The notes under the pieces are model-generated. The model searched no databases. It was not told the origin of the DNA and saw nothing but the letters and a program-made list of their open reading frames with translations. Positions 51,174-62,473 of a stretch of 64,000 bases of DNA are shown piece after piece. A program made the position numbers and the translations under genes. This DNA comes from Bradyrhizobium liaoningense. Its GTDB lineage: Bacteria; Pseudomonadota; Alphaproteobacteria; Rhizobiales; Xanthobacteraceae. Position 1 is the stretch's first letter; each line of letters opens with the position of its first letter. Where the stretch lies: positions 1 through 64,000 of the forward strand of contig NZ_JAFCJS010000004.1 in NCBI RefSeq assembly GCF_018130825.1, in the 5' to 3' direction.

Positions 51174-52061
51174 TCAAAGCCGCTCGTGCTTCAGCCGCTC
51201 CGCGAGCAGATCGACAAAGAGATGCGTCTTCGCCGGCGGTATCGCGCTTGGCGGAAACACGGCGCGCACGGGCGTTCGCGGCGCCTCGAACGCTTCCAGC
51301 GCGATTTCGAGCGCACCCTGATCGATGAGATCGCGGATCTGCCAGAACGGGCCATATCCGACACCAAGGCCATGACGGGCGGCCGCATGCGCGGCCGTCA
51401 TATTGTCCGTGTGAAAGCGGCCGTTCACCTGCACAACGATCATTTCGCCATCGACCTGAAACCGCCAGATGTCGGCTTCGCCGCGACCGGTCCTGCGCAG
51501 GATGCATTGATGCCCGGCGAGATCACGAGGGTGATGCGGACGGCCGTGGCGTGCGAAATAATCGGGTGCAGCGTAGACGACGGTGCGCAACTCCCCGAGC
51601 CGTCTGGTCTTCAGCGAGGAGTCCGGCAACTCCCTGATCCGGACGGCAAGGTCAAAGCCGTCGCCGACGACATCGACGGGCCGATCGGACATGTTGACGT
51701 CGGCTTCGATCTGCGGAAAGCGCGCCATGAATTCGGCGATCACAGGCACCACATGGGTCGATCCGAACAGAACCGGTGCTGCGACCCTCAGCAGTCCCGA
51801 CGGCTCGACGCGCCGGTTTGCAGCTTCAAGACGCGCTTCGGTGATCTCCGCAAAGGCCGGCTTGACGCGGCGATAGAACGCCAGGCCCGCTTCGGTCGCC
51901 ACCGATTGCCGCGTGGTTCGGCGCACCAGCTCGACACCGACGCTCTGCTCCAGCGCGGCCAGCGCGCGGTTCACCGCTTGCAGCGACCGCCCGAGTTGGC
52001 GCGCCGCGGCCGTCTGGCTGCCGGCTTCGATGACAGCCAGAAAGACTTCGATCTCCTCCAT
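51174..52061 (-). CDS. LysR family transcriptional regulator
   Basis: A 295-residue LysR regulator: N-terminal winged HTH (residues 1-60, IEVFLAVIEAGSQTAAARQLGRSLQAVNRALAALE split over this link), and a periplasmic-binding-like co-inducer domain (about 90-290). ATG 52061 has GAGAGGAG upstream; the longer frame is improbable. It lies upstream of the cytokinin-dehydrogenase-like gene on the same strand, 135 bases away, a possible but unusual (not divergent) regulator-target layout. Confidence 0.9.
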   Translation of the reverse strand: MEEIEVFLAVIEAGSQTAAARQLGRSLQAVNRALAALEQSVGVELVRRTTRQSVATEAGLAFYRRVKPAFAEITEARLEAANRRVEPSGLLRVAAPVLFGSTHVVPVIAEFMARFPQIEADVNMSDRPVDVVGDGFDLAVRIRELPDSSLKTRRLGELRTVVYAAPDYFARHGRPHHPRDLAGHQCILRRTGRGEADIWRFQVDGEMIVVQVNGRFHTDNMTAAHAAARHGLGVGYGPFWQIRDLIDQGALEIALEAFEAPRTPVRAVFPPSAIPPAKTHLFVDLLAERLKHERL

Positions 52062-52174
52062 CGATGGCTCTCCTCTCTCGCTCTCTCGGGAATATAGGGG
52101 CGCGGCGAGGTGTTTGCCGACTGATCCACGCGAGTCGAGCAAGAGCCGAGTTCCAGCAGGAACCCGCGAACGCG

Positions 52175-54022
<1,848 letters not shown>

Positions 54023-54118
54023 CGCGGACGTCTCCACCCTGTATTATTGTGCAAAGTCTGGCAGCACGGGCGGGGATGTCAATCGGGAACCGGGAACGGC
54101 GCTATTGCTGCACCGCCC

Positions 54119-57100
54119 TCACCACGTGTCGATGCACGGCCGCTTCTTCTCCGTCCGCGCCGGCGGCTTCGGCACCGACCTGAGCCCCGCCATGATCCAC
54201 CGCCGCGTCTCGGCGGGGTCGATGACGTTGTCGATCTCGAACACCGAGGCGATCGAGACCGCCTTGCCGTTGGCATAGAGCTCGGCGACCTTGTTGCGGT
54301 AATAGGTCTCGCGCTCCTCGGGATCGGCGATCGCCTCCATCTCCTTGCGGAAGCCGAGGCGGACATAGCCCTCCAGGCCCATGCCGCCGAACTCGCCCGT
54401 GGGCCAGGCCGCGGTGAAGAACGAGGCGTGGAAGCCGCCGCCGATCATCGACTGCGCCCCTAAGCCATAGCCCTTGCGCAGCACGATGCCGAACAGCGGC
54501 ACGGTGAGGCTCGCGCCTGTGACGAACATGCGCGAGACGTGGCGCACGATCGCGGTCTTCTCGGCTTCCGGGCCGACCATGAAGCCGGGCGTGTCGCACA
54601 GCGAGACGATCGGCAGATCGAAGGCGTCGCAAAGCTGCAGGAAGCGCGCGGCCTTGTCGCCGGCATCGGCATCGATGGCGCCGCCGAGATGGCGCGGGTT
54701 GTTGGCGATGAGACCGAACGGTTTTCCTTCGATGCGGATGAGTGCGGTGATCATGCCGACGCCGTAGTCGCGGCGCAGCTCCAGCACGCTGTCCTTGTCG
54801 GCGACGAGGTCGATCACGCTGCGGATGTCGTAGACGCGCAGGCGGTTCTCGGGGATGGCGCGGCGGAGCAGACGCTGGTCGGCAGCCTCCCACTCCGTCA
54901 CCGCGCCCTGGAAATAGGACAGGTATTTTTGCGCGACGGATGTCGCTTCCTCTTCGTCTTCGACCAGGATGTCGATGACGCCGTTGGGCGACTGGAATGA
55001 GACCGGCCCCACTTCGGCCGGATGATAGACGCCAAGGCCGCCACCCTCGATCATGGCGGGGCCGCCCATACCGATCGAAGCGTTCCTGGTGGCGATGATG
55101 ACGTCGCAGCAGCCGAGCATCGCGGCGTTGCCGGCGAAGCAATAGCCGGAGACGACGCCGATGACAGGCACGAGGCCGGAGAGCCTCGCGAACTGCACGA
55201 AGGACGGGCCGTCGAGGCCGGTCATGCCAAGCCGGTCGGTGTCGCCAGGCCGGCCGCCGCCGCCCTCGGCGTAAAATACCAGCGGCACGCGCCAGTCTTC
55301 CGCCAGCGTCAGCATGCGGTCGATCTTCTTGTGGTTCATGTGGCCCTGCGTGCCCGCGAGCACGGTGTAGTCGTAGGCCACGACGATGCAGCGCGCGCCT
55401 TCCGGGCCGAACTTCCCGGCATTGACGGTGGCGACGCCCATGACGAGGCCGTCGGCCGGCGTGTTCTTGATGAGGTCGTCGAGCTTGCGCCGGCGCCGCT
55501 GCGCCGCGATCGCGAGGCTCCCGTACTCCATGAACGAGCCGTCGTCGACGAGCTGGGCAACGTTCTCGCGCGCGGTGCGCTGGTTGGTGTTGCGGCGGCG
55601 CTCGACCGAAGCGGGGCGGTTTTCGTCGAGCGTATTGGCTTGGCGCGCGATCAGCTCGGCGAGGTCGGGGCGGATGTGGTCGAGATCGACATCGGCTTCC
55701 GCCGCCGTGCTGTCGGCCGCGACGTCGAGCGGCTCCAGATACATGATCGGCTCGCCATGCATCAGCGTGGCACCGTCGCCGGCGACGAGCTTCATGACGC
55801 GGCCGCCCTGCTCGGCCATGACGAGATGCTCCATCTTCATGGACTCGATCACCGCGAGCTGCTGGCCGGGGCGGACGATCTCGCCTTGCTTCACCTGGAT
55901 CGTGACGATGGTCCCCTGCAGCGGCGCAGCAACCATCACCGCCCCTTCGGGCACGATCTGCGCGACATGCGCTTCCGCGCCATGACCGGAGTGCTCGGTC
56001 GCCGCAAAGTAGAGCGGCCTCGCCGCGCCATCGGCGGCCTCGACGAGCTTTGCGATGTTGCGATCGATGAAATCGGTCGCGATACGGTTGGTCCTGAAAT
56101 CCGGATGCGCCAGCACGGCCTGCAGGAAGGCGATGTTGGTGACGACGCCGTCGATCCGGAATTCGCGCAAGGCACGCGAGGCTTTCGCCACGACGTCATG
56201 CCAGGCCTCGCCCGGCGTATGTACGACGACCTTTGCCAGCAGCGAATCGAAAGCGGCGCTGGTCTTGTAGCCGGCATAGCCAAAGCTATCGACGCGCACG
56301 CCCGGCCCCGACGGCGGCTCGAACACGGCGAGCACGCCGCCGGTCGGATGGGTCGCTCCCGTCTCGTCCAGCGTCTCCATGTTGACGCGGAGCTGCATGG
56401 CATAGCCGCGCGGCTTCGGGATTGAGCCTTGCGCAAGACCGAGCGAGGCCAGCGAAGCTCCCGCGGCGACCGCGAGCTGGGCGCGGACGAGGTCGAGGCC
56501 GAGCACCTCTTCCGTGACGGTATGCTCGACCTGAAGCCGCGGATTGGCCTCGATGAAGGCAAAGTTGTCCTCTGCGGTGCCGTCGACCAGGAACTCGAAG
56601 GTGCCGAGATTGTCGTAAGCCGCCGCCGTCGCAAGCTGCTTCGCCGCCTCGATGATGCGGCCGCGCAGGGGATCGCTCAGCGACGGGCTCGGCGCGACCT
56701 CGACCAGCTTCTGGTGACGGCGCTGGATCGTGCATTCGCGCTCCCAGAGATGGGAGATCGCGCCATGGCGATCGCCGATGATCTGCACCTCGATGTGACG
56801 CGCCTGCCGGATCAGCCGCTCGGCATAGACGCCATCGAAGCCGAACGCCGCCTTGGCCTCGGACTGGCAGCGCGCATAGGCCTCTGCAAGATCGGACGCA
56901 TTCTCCACCACCCGCATGCCGCGGCCGCCGCCGCCGGCCATGGCCTTGATCACGATCGCCGCATTGCTGCCGAGCGAGGCGAAGAACGCCGTGATCTCCT
57001 CGAGGCTCGACGGCCCGCTGGTGCCGGCAATGATCGGCACACCGCAGCGTTTTGCCAGTTGCCGTGCCGCGACCTTGTCGCCGAACAGTTCGAGCGCCGC

Positions 57101-57421
57101 CGCCTTCGGCCCGACGAAGGTGATGCCGGCGTCGGCGCAGGCTTTTGCAAACGCCGCGTTCTCGCTGAGGAAGCCGTAGCCGGGATGCACGGCATCGCAG
57201 CCGGCAGTCTTCGCCGCCTTCACCACGGCGTCGATGTCGAGATAGGCCCGCGCGCCGCGGCCGGCGATTTCGACCGCCTCGTCGCCGACACGCACATGCA
57301 GCGACAGCGCATCATCCACGGGATGGATCGCGACCGTCGCGATGCCGGCATCAGCCGCTGCGCGCGCGATGCGGATGGCGATCTCGCCGCGGTTGGCGAT
57401 CAGGAGCTTTTTGAACGACAT
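54119..57421 (-). CDS. Single-chain acyl-CoA carboxylase (BC-BT-BCCP-CT)
   Basis: A 1100-residue biotin-dependent carboxylase carrying all functions in one chain. Biotin carboxylase domain (about 1-450) with KKLLIANRGEIA and ATP-grasp motif GGGGRGM; BT linker; biotin carrier domain with ESMKMEHL, biotin on Lys529; carboxyltransferase domains (about 590-1090). Single-chain, ~1100-residue architecture matches the long-chain acyl-CoA carboxylases of mycobacteria and some alphaproteobacteria. It starts 12 bases after the acyl-CoA ligase stop. ATG 57421 is preferred over GTG 57433. Confidence 0.93.
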   Translation of the reverse strand: MSFKKLLIANRGEIAIRIARAAADAGIATVAIHPVDDALSLHVRVGDEAVEIAGRGARAYLDIDAVVKAAKTAGCDAVHPGYGFLSENAAFAKACADAGITFVGPKAAALELFGDKVAARQLAKRCGVPIIAGTSGPSSLEEITAFFASLGSNAAIVIKAMAGGGGRGMRVVENASDLAEAYARCQSEAKAAFGFDGVYAERLIRQARHIEVQIIGDRHGAISHLWERECTIQRRHQKLVEVAPSPSLSDPLRGRIIEAAKQLATAAAYDNLGTFEFLVDGTAEDNFAFIEANPRLQVEHTVTEEVLGLDLVRAQLAVAAGASLASLGLAQGSIPKPRGYAMQLRVNMETLDETGATHPTGGVLAVFEPPSGPGVRVDSFGYAGYKTSAAFDSLLAKVVVHTPGEAWHDVVAKASRALREFRIDGVVTNIAFLQAVLAHPDFRTNRIATDFIDRNIAKLVEAADGAARPLYFAATEHSGHGAEAHVAQIVPEGAVMVAAPLQGTIVTIQVKQGEIVRPGQQLAVIESMKMEHLVMAEQGGRVMKLVAGDGATLMHGEPIMYLEPLDVAADSTAAEADVDLDHIRPDLAELIARQANTLDENRPASVERRRNTNQRTARENVAQLVDDGSFMEYGSLAIAAQRRRRKLDDLIKNTPADGLVMGVATVNAGKFGPEGARCIVVAYDYTVLAGTQGHMNHKKIDRMLTLAEDWRVPLVFYAEGGGGRPGDTDRLGMTGLDGPSFVQFARLSGLVPVIGVVSGYCFAGNAAMLGCCDVIIATRNASIGMGGPAMIEGGGLGVYHPAEVGPVSFQSPNGVIDILVEDEEEATSVAQKYLSYFQGAVTEWEAADQRLLRRAIPENRLRVYDIRSVIDLVADKDSVLELRRDYGVGMITALIRIEGKPFGLIANNPRHLGGAIDADAGDKAARFLQLCDAFDLPIVSLCDTPGFMVGPEAEKTAIVRHVSRMFVTGASLTVPLFGIVLRKGYGLGAQSMIGGGFHASFFTAAWPTGEFGGMGLEGYVRLGFRKEMEAIADPEERETYYRNKVAELYANGKAVSIASVFEIDNVIDPAETRRWIMAGLRSVPKPPARTEKKRPCIDTW

Positions 57422-57433
57422 CGTCTCTCTCAC

Positions 57434-59155
57434 TCAGACAGCAGCAGGAAGATTTGCGTTGAGGTCCTGCTTCTTGACCTTGCCCGTCGCCGTCAGCGGC
57501 AGGGCAGCGATAATACGCACTTCCGGGACCTTGTAGACGGCCATCCGCTCGGCGCACCAGGCGCGCAAATCCTCCGCGGAGATGGTGCCGACCGCCTCCG
57601 GCTTGAGCTGGATATAGGCCACCGGCACCTGGCCCTTGTCGGGATCGTCGCGCCCGACCACGCCCGAGCCCAGCACCTTCGGATGTTGCCCGAGCAGCGC
57701 CTCGATCTCCGGCGGGAAGACGCTCATGCCCTTGACCTTCAGCATCTCCTTGCGGCGGCCGAGGAAGTGCAAAAAGCCATCCTTGTCGATGGTGCCGATG
57801 TCGCCGGTGCGCAGCCAGCCGTCGATCAGCGATTCCGCGGTCGCCTCCGGCTTGTTCCAGTAGCTCTTCAGCAGCGACGGCGTGCGCACGCGAATCTCGC
57901 CTTCGGCGCCGAGCGGCAGCAGCGCGCCGGTTTCGAAATCGGTGATCTTGAACTCGGCGCCGGGGACCGGCAGGCCGACGAAGATCGGCTGGTTGTTGAG
58001 ATCGAAATCGTCATCCTGGAATCCGGCGGTAAACGTGTTGGAGGTGTGGGTCTCCGTCATGCCCCAGGCCGCCTCCATCAGGATCGTGCCGGTGAGGTCC
58101 TTCCAACGTTTGCGGTAATCGGCGTTCAGCTTCTTGACGAAGGAGACGACACGCACCTGCTTCAACGACGACAGGTCGAACTCGCTCCAGCGCCGATGGT
58201 CCATCAGTTCGACCGCGCCGTCCACCGGCATCGCCGTGATGGTGACCTTGTATTTGTCGATGGCGGCCATCGCGCCGACGGCGTCCCAGCGCGCGAGCAG
58301 GACCAGCGTCGCGCCGGAGAATAGCGGGAAGATCAGGCCGAAATTTTCACCCGCGATCCAGAACTCCGGAAAGAACGACAGGAACACGCTGCTCTCGTCC
58401 GACAGCACCGAGATGCCGTAATTGGCGGCGGCCGTATAGACCATGTCGCGATGGGTATGGACGCAGCCCTTGGGCATGCCGGTGGTGCCGCCCGTGTAGT
58501 TGAGCGCGGCGACATCATCGAGGCTGGGCGGCGGCAGCGGCGTCGGCGCCGACATCGCCGCAAGCGCCGGCAGCAGATCGGTCGTGCCCGGGACCGCGAC
58601 GCGCGGCCCGCGAATCGAGTCCGGCGCGGGGAACGCCGGCGCAGCCGGCACCACATCGGCAAAGCTGGTGACGATGATCTCGCGCAGCCGCACCTCGCCT
58701 TTCACCTGCTCGACGACGGGAATGAGCTGGTCCAGCGCCACGATCACTTCGGCCTGGGTGTCGTTGAGCTCGTAGGACAGCTCGAACGCGCGCGACAGCG
58801 GGCTGACGGGGACGTGGACCGCGCCGAGCTTCAAGATGCCGAAGAACACGATGTGGAATTGCGGGCAGTTCGGCAGGAAGACGGCGACGCGATCGCCCTT
58901 GCGCACGCCCTTGGCCTGCAGCAGCGCGGCAAAGCGATCGCTCTGCTGATCGAGATCGGCGTAGGTGGTGACATGCCCGTAGAAGATCACCGCAGGTCGC
59001 GCGGGACTGTGCTTGGCCCAGGCGCGCAGATATTCCGTCAGGGGAACTTCGCCATGCAGATAGTTCGGGGAGCGCGGCATGCCCTTCGGCCAGGCCTTGT
59101 CCCACAGGCCGCGCAAGGTGGCGAGGTAGTCCTTCTCGTTGAGGCCTGCACTCAT
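57434..59155 (-). CDS. AMP-binding acyl-CoA synthetase/ligase
   Basis: A 573-residue ANL-family ligase that activates a carboxylic acid to acyl-CoA via acyl-AMP. Motifs: YTGGTTGMPKGCVHTH (A3), AAWGMTETH (A5 region) and DGWLRTGDIG (A7) with the C-terminal Lys in GKVKKQDLN. The start ATG 59155 opens MSAGLNEKDYLATLRGLWDKAWP; the frame opens to 59251 but that part lies in palindromic leader DNA. First gene of a ligase-carboxylase operon, so the pathway is: free acid to acyl-CoA to carboxylated acyl-CoA. Confidence 0.93.
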   Translation of the reverse strand: MSAGLNEKDYLATLRGLWDKAWPKGMPRSPNYLHGEVPLTEYLRAWAKHSPARPAVIFYGHVTTYADLDQQSDRFAALLQAKGVRKGDRVAVFLPNCPQFHIVFFGILKLGAVHVPVSPLSRAFELSYELNDTQAEVIVALDQLIPVVEQVKGEVRLREIIVTSFADVVPAAPAFPAPDSIRGPRVAVPGTTDLLPALAAMSAPTPLPPPSLDDVAALNYTGGTTGMPKGCVHTHRDMVYTAAANYGISVLSDESSVFLSFFPEFWIAGENFGLIFPLFSGATLVLLARWDAVGAMAAIDKYKVTITAMPVDGAVELMDHRRWSEFDLSSLKQVRVVSFVKKLNADYRKRWKDLTGTILMEAAWGMTETHTSNTFTAGFQDDDFDLNNQPIFVGLPVPGAEFKITDFETGALLPLGAEGEIRVRTPSLLKSYWNKPEATAESLIDGWLRTGDIGTIDKDGFLHFLGRRKEMLKVKGMSVFPPEIEALLGQHPKVLGSGVVGRDDPDKGQVPVAYIQLKPEAVGTISAEDLRAWCAERMAVYKVPEVRIIAALPLTATGKVKKQDLNANLPAAV

Positions 59156-59185
59156 GGCGTCCGTCCCGTGCTGCTTGTTCTTTTC

Positions 59186-59232
59186 GCGACGGCACGCAAC
59201 GTGCCGTCGCTCGACCTTGTTACAGGTCGAGC
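59186..59232 (-). promoter_or_regulatory. Two adjoining hairpins in the ligase-carboxylase leader
   Basis: GCGACGGCAC/GTGCCGTCGC is a perfect 10-bp stem with a five-base loop (59186-59210). Directly after, GCTCGACCT/AGGTCGAGC is a perfect 9-bp stem with a six-base loop (59209-59232); the two share one or two bases. They lie 31-77 bases before the ligase ATG. They could be operator sites or an attenuator. Confidence 0.6.
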
Positions 59233-59251
59233 ACGGCAGAGTTGATGTCAA

Positions 59252-59266
59252 GGAAAACAGTTTTCC
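59252..59266 (-). promoter_or_regulatory. Perfect 15-bp palindrome upstream of the ligase gene
   Basis: GGAAAAC, A, GTTTTCC: a perfect palindrome about 97 bases before the ligase ATG. AT-rich in GC-rich DNA, of a form used by TetR/GntR-type repressors of acyl-CoA genes. No cognate regulator gene is adjacent except the AcoR-type activator three genes downstream, which would bind differently. Confidence 0.55.
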
Positions 59267-59302
59267 GCAGCACGGCCGATGCCGCGGCGCGGAAAAATCA
59301 CG

Positions 59303-59974
59303 CTACGCCGTGACGAGACGAATGATCCGCCGCACGGCAGACGGGATCGGCGCGATAACAGGCACGGTGAACATCGGCTGAAGCTCGCGTGCCGCTTCAC
59401 CCAGCGGCCCGCCGCCGATGATCACCGCTTCCGCCCCGTCCTGCGCAATGCAGGCCTCGACCGCAGCGGCGAGAGCCGCGCGCAGCTGCGCCGGATCGCG
59501 CATGAGCTCTTGCGGATCGCCATCGGCAAAGCGTGTGCCGGTGTAGAGCGCATGCAACCCCAGCGCATCGGGCAATGCATCGATCTTCCCTTTCAGCAGC
59601 GGCGTCGTGGTCGCCACGCCGAACCGGCGGCCGTTCGCTCCGGCTTCCAGCATCGCGGACTCGCCGATACCGACGGCAGGCAGCGTCATCACCGCCTTGA
59701 TCCCGGCGAGGCCGGGATCACCGAATGCCGACACGATGATACCGTCGCACTCAGAGCCGCGAGCACGCGCGATCTCCTCGACCTCCGACGCGGCCGCCTC
59801 CAGCGCATCCGCCGAGACGATCATCAAGGGCGCCCGAGTTGCCGTGGCACCGACAATGTCGAAGCCATCGGCGGCGGCCGACCTGGCGATCGCCACCATC
59901 ATCGCGGTGGTCGCCTCATTGCTGTTCGGATTGATCAGGAGGATGCGCGCACGCCGTTCGAAGTTTTGGCCCAT
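59303..59974 (-). CDS. Asp/Glu/hydantoin racemase-like protein without the catalytic cysteines
   Basis: A 223-residue member of the Asp/Glu/hydantoin racemase superfamily (INPNSNEATT at the start, GIGESAMLE mid, and EAVIIGGGPLGEA late). The first catalytic cysteine (normally ACFxDPGL) is Ala83 in SAFGDPGL, and the second (normally GCAG) falls in IIGGGPL with Gly. Both catalytic cysteines are therefore missing, although the fold motifs are kept. It is 12 bases from the chemoreceptor gene stop, so may be co-transcribed. SD overlaps the ATG (GGAGGATG). Function beyond fold unknown. Confidence 0.82.
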   Translation of the reverse strand: MGQNFERRARILLINPNSNEATTAMMVAIARSAAADGFDIVGATATRAPLMIVSADALEAAASEVEEIARARGSECDGIIVSAFGDPGLAGIKAVMTLPAVGIGESAMLEAGANGRRFGVATTTPLLKGKIDALPDALGLHALYTGTRFADGDPQELMRDPAQLRAALAAAVEACIAQDGAEAVIIGGGPLGEAARELQPMFTVPVIAPIPSAVRRIIRLVTA

Positions 59975-59986
59975 CCTCCGGCTATA

Positions 59987-61669
59987 CTAGGCCGCCCGCA
60001 CGCCCGCAACGAAGGCGCTGACCTCGTCCTGGAGCGATTGCAGCTTCTGCGACAGCCGGCCGCTCGATTGCAGCACGAGGCCTGCGGCCTGGCCGGTCTC
60101 GGCGGTCGCGTCGGTGACGCCTGAGATGTTTTGCGAGACCTGGTCGGTGCCGGAGGCCGCCTCCTGCACGCTGTGCGCGATCGCCTGCGTCGCGGCGCCC
60201 TGCTCCTCGACAGCGGCCGCGATCGACGAGGAGATCTCGTTGACCTCCATGATGGTCTTGCGGATGCTGTCGATGTTGCCGACGACCTGGTTGGTCTCGG
60301 CCTGGATCGCCGTGATCTGCGCGCCGATTTCGTCGGTCGCCTTCGCGGTCTGGCTCGCCAGCGACTTCACTTCGCTTGCGACCACCGCAAAGCCCTTGCC
60401 GGCCTCGCCCGCACGCGCCGCCTCGATGGTGGCGTTGAGTGCGAGCAGATTGGTCTGCGAGGCGATCTGATTGATGAGATCGATGACCTCGCCGATCTTG
60501 TGCGCGGCCGCGGCAAGGCCCTGCACGGTATCGTTGGTGCGCTGACCGTCGGCGGCGGCCTTGTCGGCCACTGATGCGGCCTGCGCGACGCGCTGGCTGA
60601 TCTCGGTGATCGAGGACGACAGCTGGCCGGCGGCGGACGCCACGGTCTGCACGTTGGCCGAGGCCTGTTGGCAGGCGGTCGCGACGAAGCTCGCACGGTC
60701 GGTCGCCTTGTTCGCGGTCTCCGACATGCCTTGGGCGGCCTGCTGCATCTCGCGCGCCTCGTTGAAGACGTCGCGGACGACGGCCTGGACGCTCGCCTCG
60801 AACTTGCCGGCGAGATCGGCCATCGCCTTGCGCTTCTCGCCATCGGCCTTGCGCTTCAGCTCGTCCTGCTCGGCATGCATCTGCTGCACCGCCGATGCAT
60901 TGTCCTTGAACACGGCGAGCGCCTTGGCGAGCCCGCCGACCTCGTCGCGACGATCGGTGTAGGGCACGTCGAACGCGCTGTCGCCGGCGGCAAGGCGCTC
61001 GGTCAGTGCGGTGATTTTCGCCAGCGGCCTCGTGACGCTGCGGCCGATCAGGAACGAGGCGCCCAGCACCACGACCAGCACGGCCAGACAGATGTAGGCG
61101 AACGTCATCGCGTTCTGACGGAACACGGCATCGACGTCGTCGAGATAGATGCCGGTGCCGATGATCCAGCCCCAGGGCGCAAAGCCCTTCACATAGGAGA
61201 TCTTTCCGACCGGCTGGTCAAAGCCGGGCTTCGGCCAGAGATAGCCGTAGAAGCCCGCGCCCTGCTTGTTGACGACGTCAACGAAGCCCATGAACAGCGC
61301 GTTGCCGGCGGGATCCTTCATCCCCGAGAGATCCTTGCCGTCGAGCTCGGGCTTGATCGGGTGCATGACCATTTTGGGGGTCATGTCGTTGATCCAGAAA
61401 TACTCGACCTTGTCGTAACGCAGGCTCTTGATCTCGGCCATCGCGGCGGCCTGGGCCTGCTCGCGCGGCAGTTTGCCTTCGCTCTCGAGCTTCTGGAAAT
61501 GGGCCAGGATGCCGTAGCCGATATCGACCATATGCTGCGTCTTGGCCTGGCGATCGGCGATCATCTGCGCGCGCAAGGTCGAAAGCGCGATCGGCGCCAG
61601 TGCGATCATGCCGAGCAGGCTGATGCCGACAATGAGGACCAGCTTGAAACTGATACGGGAGAAAATCAT
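59987..61669 (-). CDS. Methyl-accepting chemotaxis protein with Cache domain
   Basis: A 560-residue chemoreceptor. One helix at residues 8-30, periplasmic Cache domain (about 35-190) with YFWINDMTPKMVMHPI and the GWIIGTGIYLDDV end, a second helix (about 190-212), HAMP (about 210-265) and the cytosolic signalling domain with the hairpin tip EVKSLASQTAKATDEI. The usual CheR/CheB pentapeptide is absent. The family often senses small carboxylates such as pyruvate or C2 acids. ATG 61669 is chosen; a TTG at 61681 is possible. No che genes in the window. Confidence 0.94.
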   Translation of the reverse strand: MIFSRISFKLVLIVGISLLGMIALAPIALSTLRAQMIADRQAKTQHMVDIGYGILAHFQKLESEGKLPREQAQAAAMAEIKSLRYDKVEYFWINDMTPKMVMHPIKPELDGKDLSGMKDPAGNALFMGFVDVVNKQGAGFYGYLWPKPGFDQPVGKISYVKGFAPWGWIIGTGIYLDDVDAVFRQNAMTFAYICLAVLVVVLGASFLIGRSVTRPLAKITALTERLAAGDSAFDVPYTDRRDEVGGLAKALAVFKDNASAVQQMHAEQDELKRKADGEKRKAMADLAGKFEASVQAVVRDVFNEAREMQQAAQGMSETANKATDRASFVATACQQASANVQTVASAAGQLSSSITEISQRVAQAASVADKAAADGQRTNDTVQGLAAAAHKIGEVIDLINQIASQTNLLALNATIEAARAGEAGKGFAVVASEVKSLASQTAKATDEIGAQITAIQAETNQVVGNIDSIRKTIMEVNEISSSIAAAVEEQGAATQAIAHSVQEAASGTDQVSQNISGVTDATAETGQAAGLVLQSSGRLSQKLQSLQDEVSAFVAGVRAA

Positions 61670-61961
61670 CGGGGCTCGCAAGAATTGGAAGGCTGATATG
61701 CAAGTTTATCCCGGGCCCCTTAGCAAAGCTTTAAGCATTCGGGTTCCCGAAAGCCCGCACGATTGCGTAGGACCGGCCGCTGGCATGCTGCGTATGGCTT
61801 TGCGGGCCTGGCTGGCCGTGCGGAAATTCAAGCTGTTCAAATCTAGAAGACCTCGACATCGCCCCTCGAAGCGTTGACTTGGCGGAGCCTCTGGCCGAAC
61901 GATCGGCGCAGATCATCAGCGCCAGCCAAAGCGTTGCGCGCCGCCGGAGGCCAGAGGCTCC

Positions 61962-62462
61962 ATGCATCAATCGACATACGCAAAACCCCTCGAGCTGCCC
62001 GCGCTGACCGCAGCGGAGCGGCTCTTCGTCTGGGGATTTCGTGCCAAGGCGCGAAGCGGCCGCGCCGTTCCGACCGCGGCCGACATCCAGCAGGTGTATG
62101 ACCACTTTCGCGTCGGCGACGCCGTCCCGTCGCTGGAATCCATCATCGAGATCTTCGCCTGCACGGCGCATACGGCGATCGAGGTGCACTGCCCCACCTG
62201 CCCGCGCATGTCGGAGAGCGAATGCGGAATCTTGCGGGCGATCGCCGCCGCGCAGAAGGAGCGCGACGATGTCGCGCGCGAGCAGTTCGAGTGCTGGCTG
62301 CCGCCGGTGGGCGCGGATTGGGCGCTGGCGCCGGTGCGGGGCCTAGCGACGATCTTCCGCATGGCCGGCCTCATCCTGCCCGACCGGCACGTCTCCTCGC
62401 GCGACCATGACCGGATGATGGCGATGAAGAGCTGGCTCGTAGGCAGCCCCACATTGCATTGA
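61962..62462 (+). CDS. Conserved Cys-rich protein of unknown function
   Basis: A 166-residue protein. Residues 1-70 are helical; residues about 75-100 contain four cysteines spaced C-x9-C-x2-C-x7-C (in ACTAHTAIEVHCPTCPRMS and ESECGIL), a plausible metal-binding group; the C-terminal part contains a possible amphipathic helix. No domain recognised. ATG 61962 has CAGAGG upstream. It is coupled to the next gene (stop within its extended frame) and divergent from the chemoreceptor. Confidence 0.75.
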   Translation: MHQSTYAKPLELPALTAAERLFVWGFRAKARSGRAVPTAADIQQVYDHFRVGDAVPSLESIIEIFACTAHTAIEVHCPTCPRMSESECGILRAIAAAQKERDDVAREQFECWLPPVGADWALAPVRGLATIFRMAGLILPDRHVSSRDHDRMMAMKSWLVGSPTLH

Positions 62463-62473
62463 CGGAAGCGTCC

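Noticed and set aside
56429..58324. 631-codon plus-strand frame
   Set aside because: Antisense to the carboxylase and ligase genes; no domain signature.
59185..59210. Possible sigma-54 promoter (GGCAC and TTGC)
   Set aside because: On the minus strand GGCAC and TTGC occur but are one base apart instead of five, because they belong to the hairpin; the spacing rules out a -24/-12 element.
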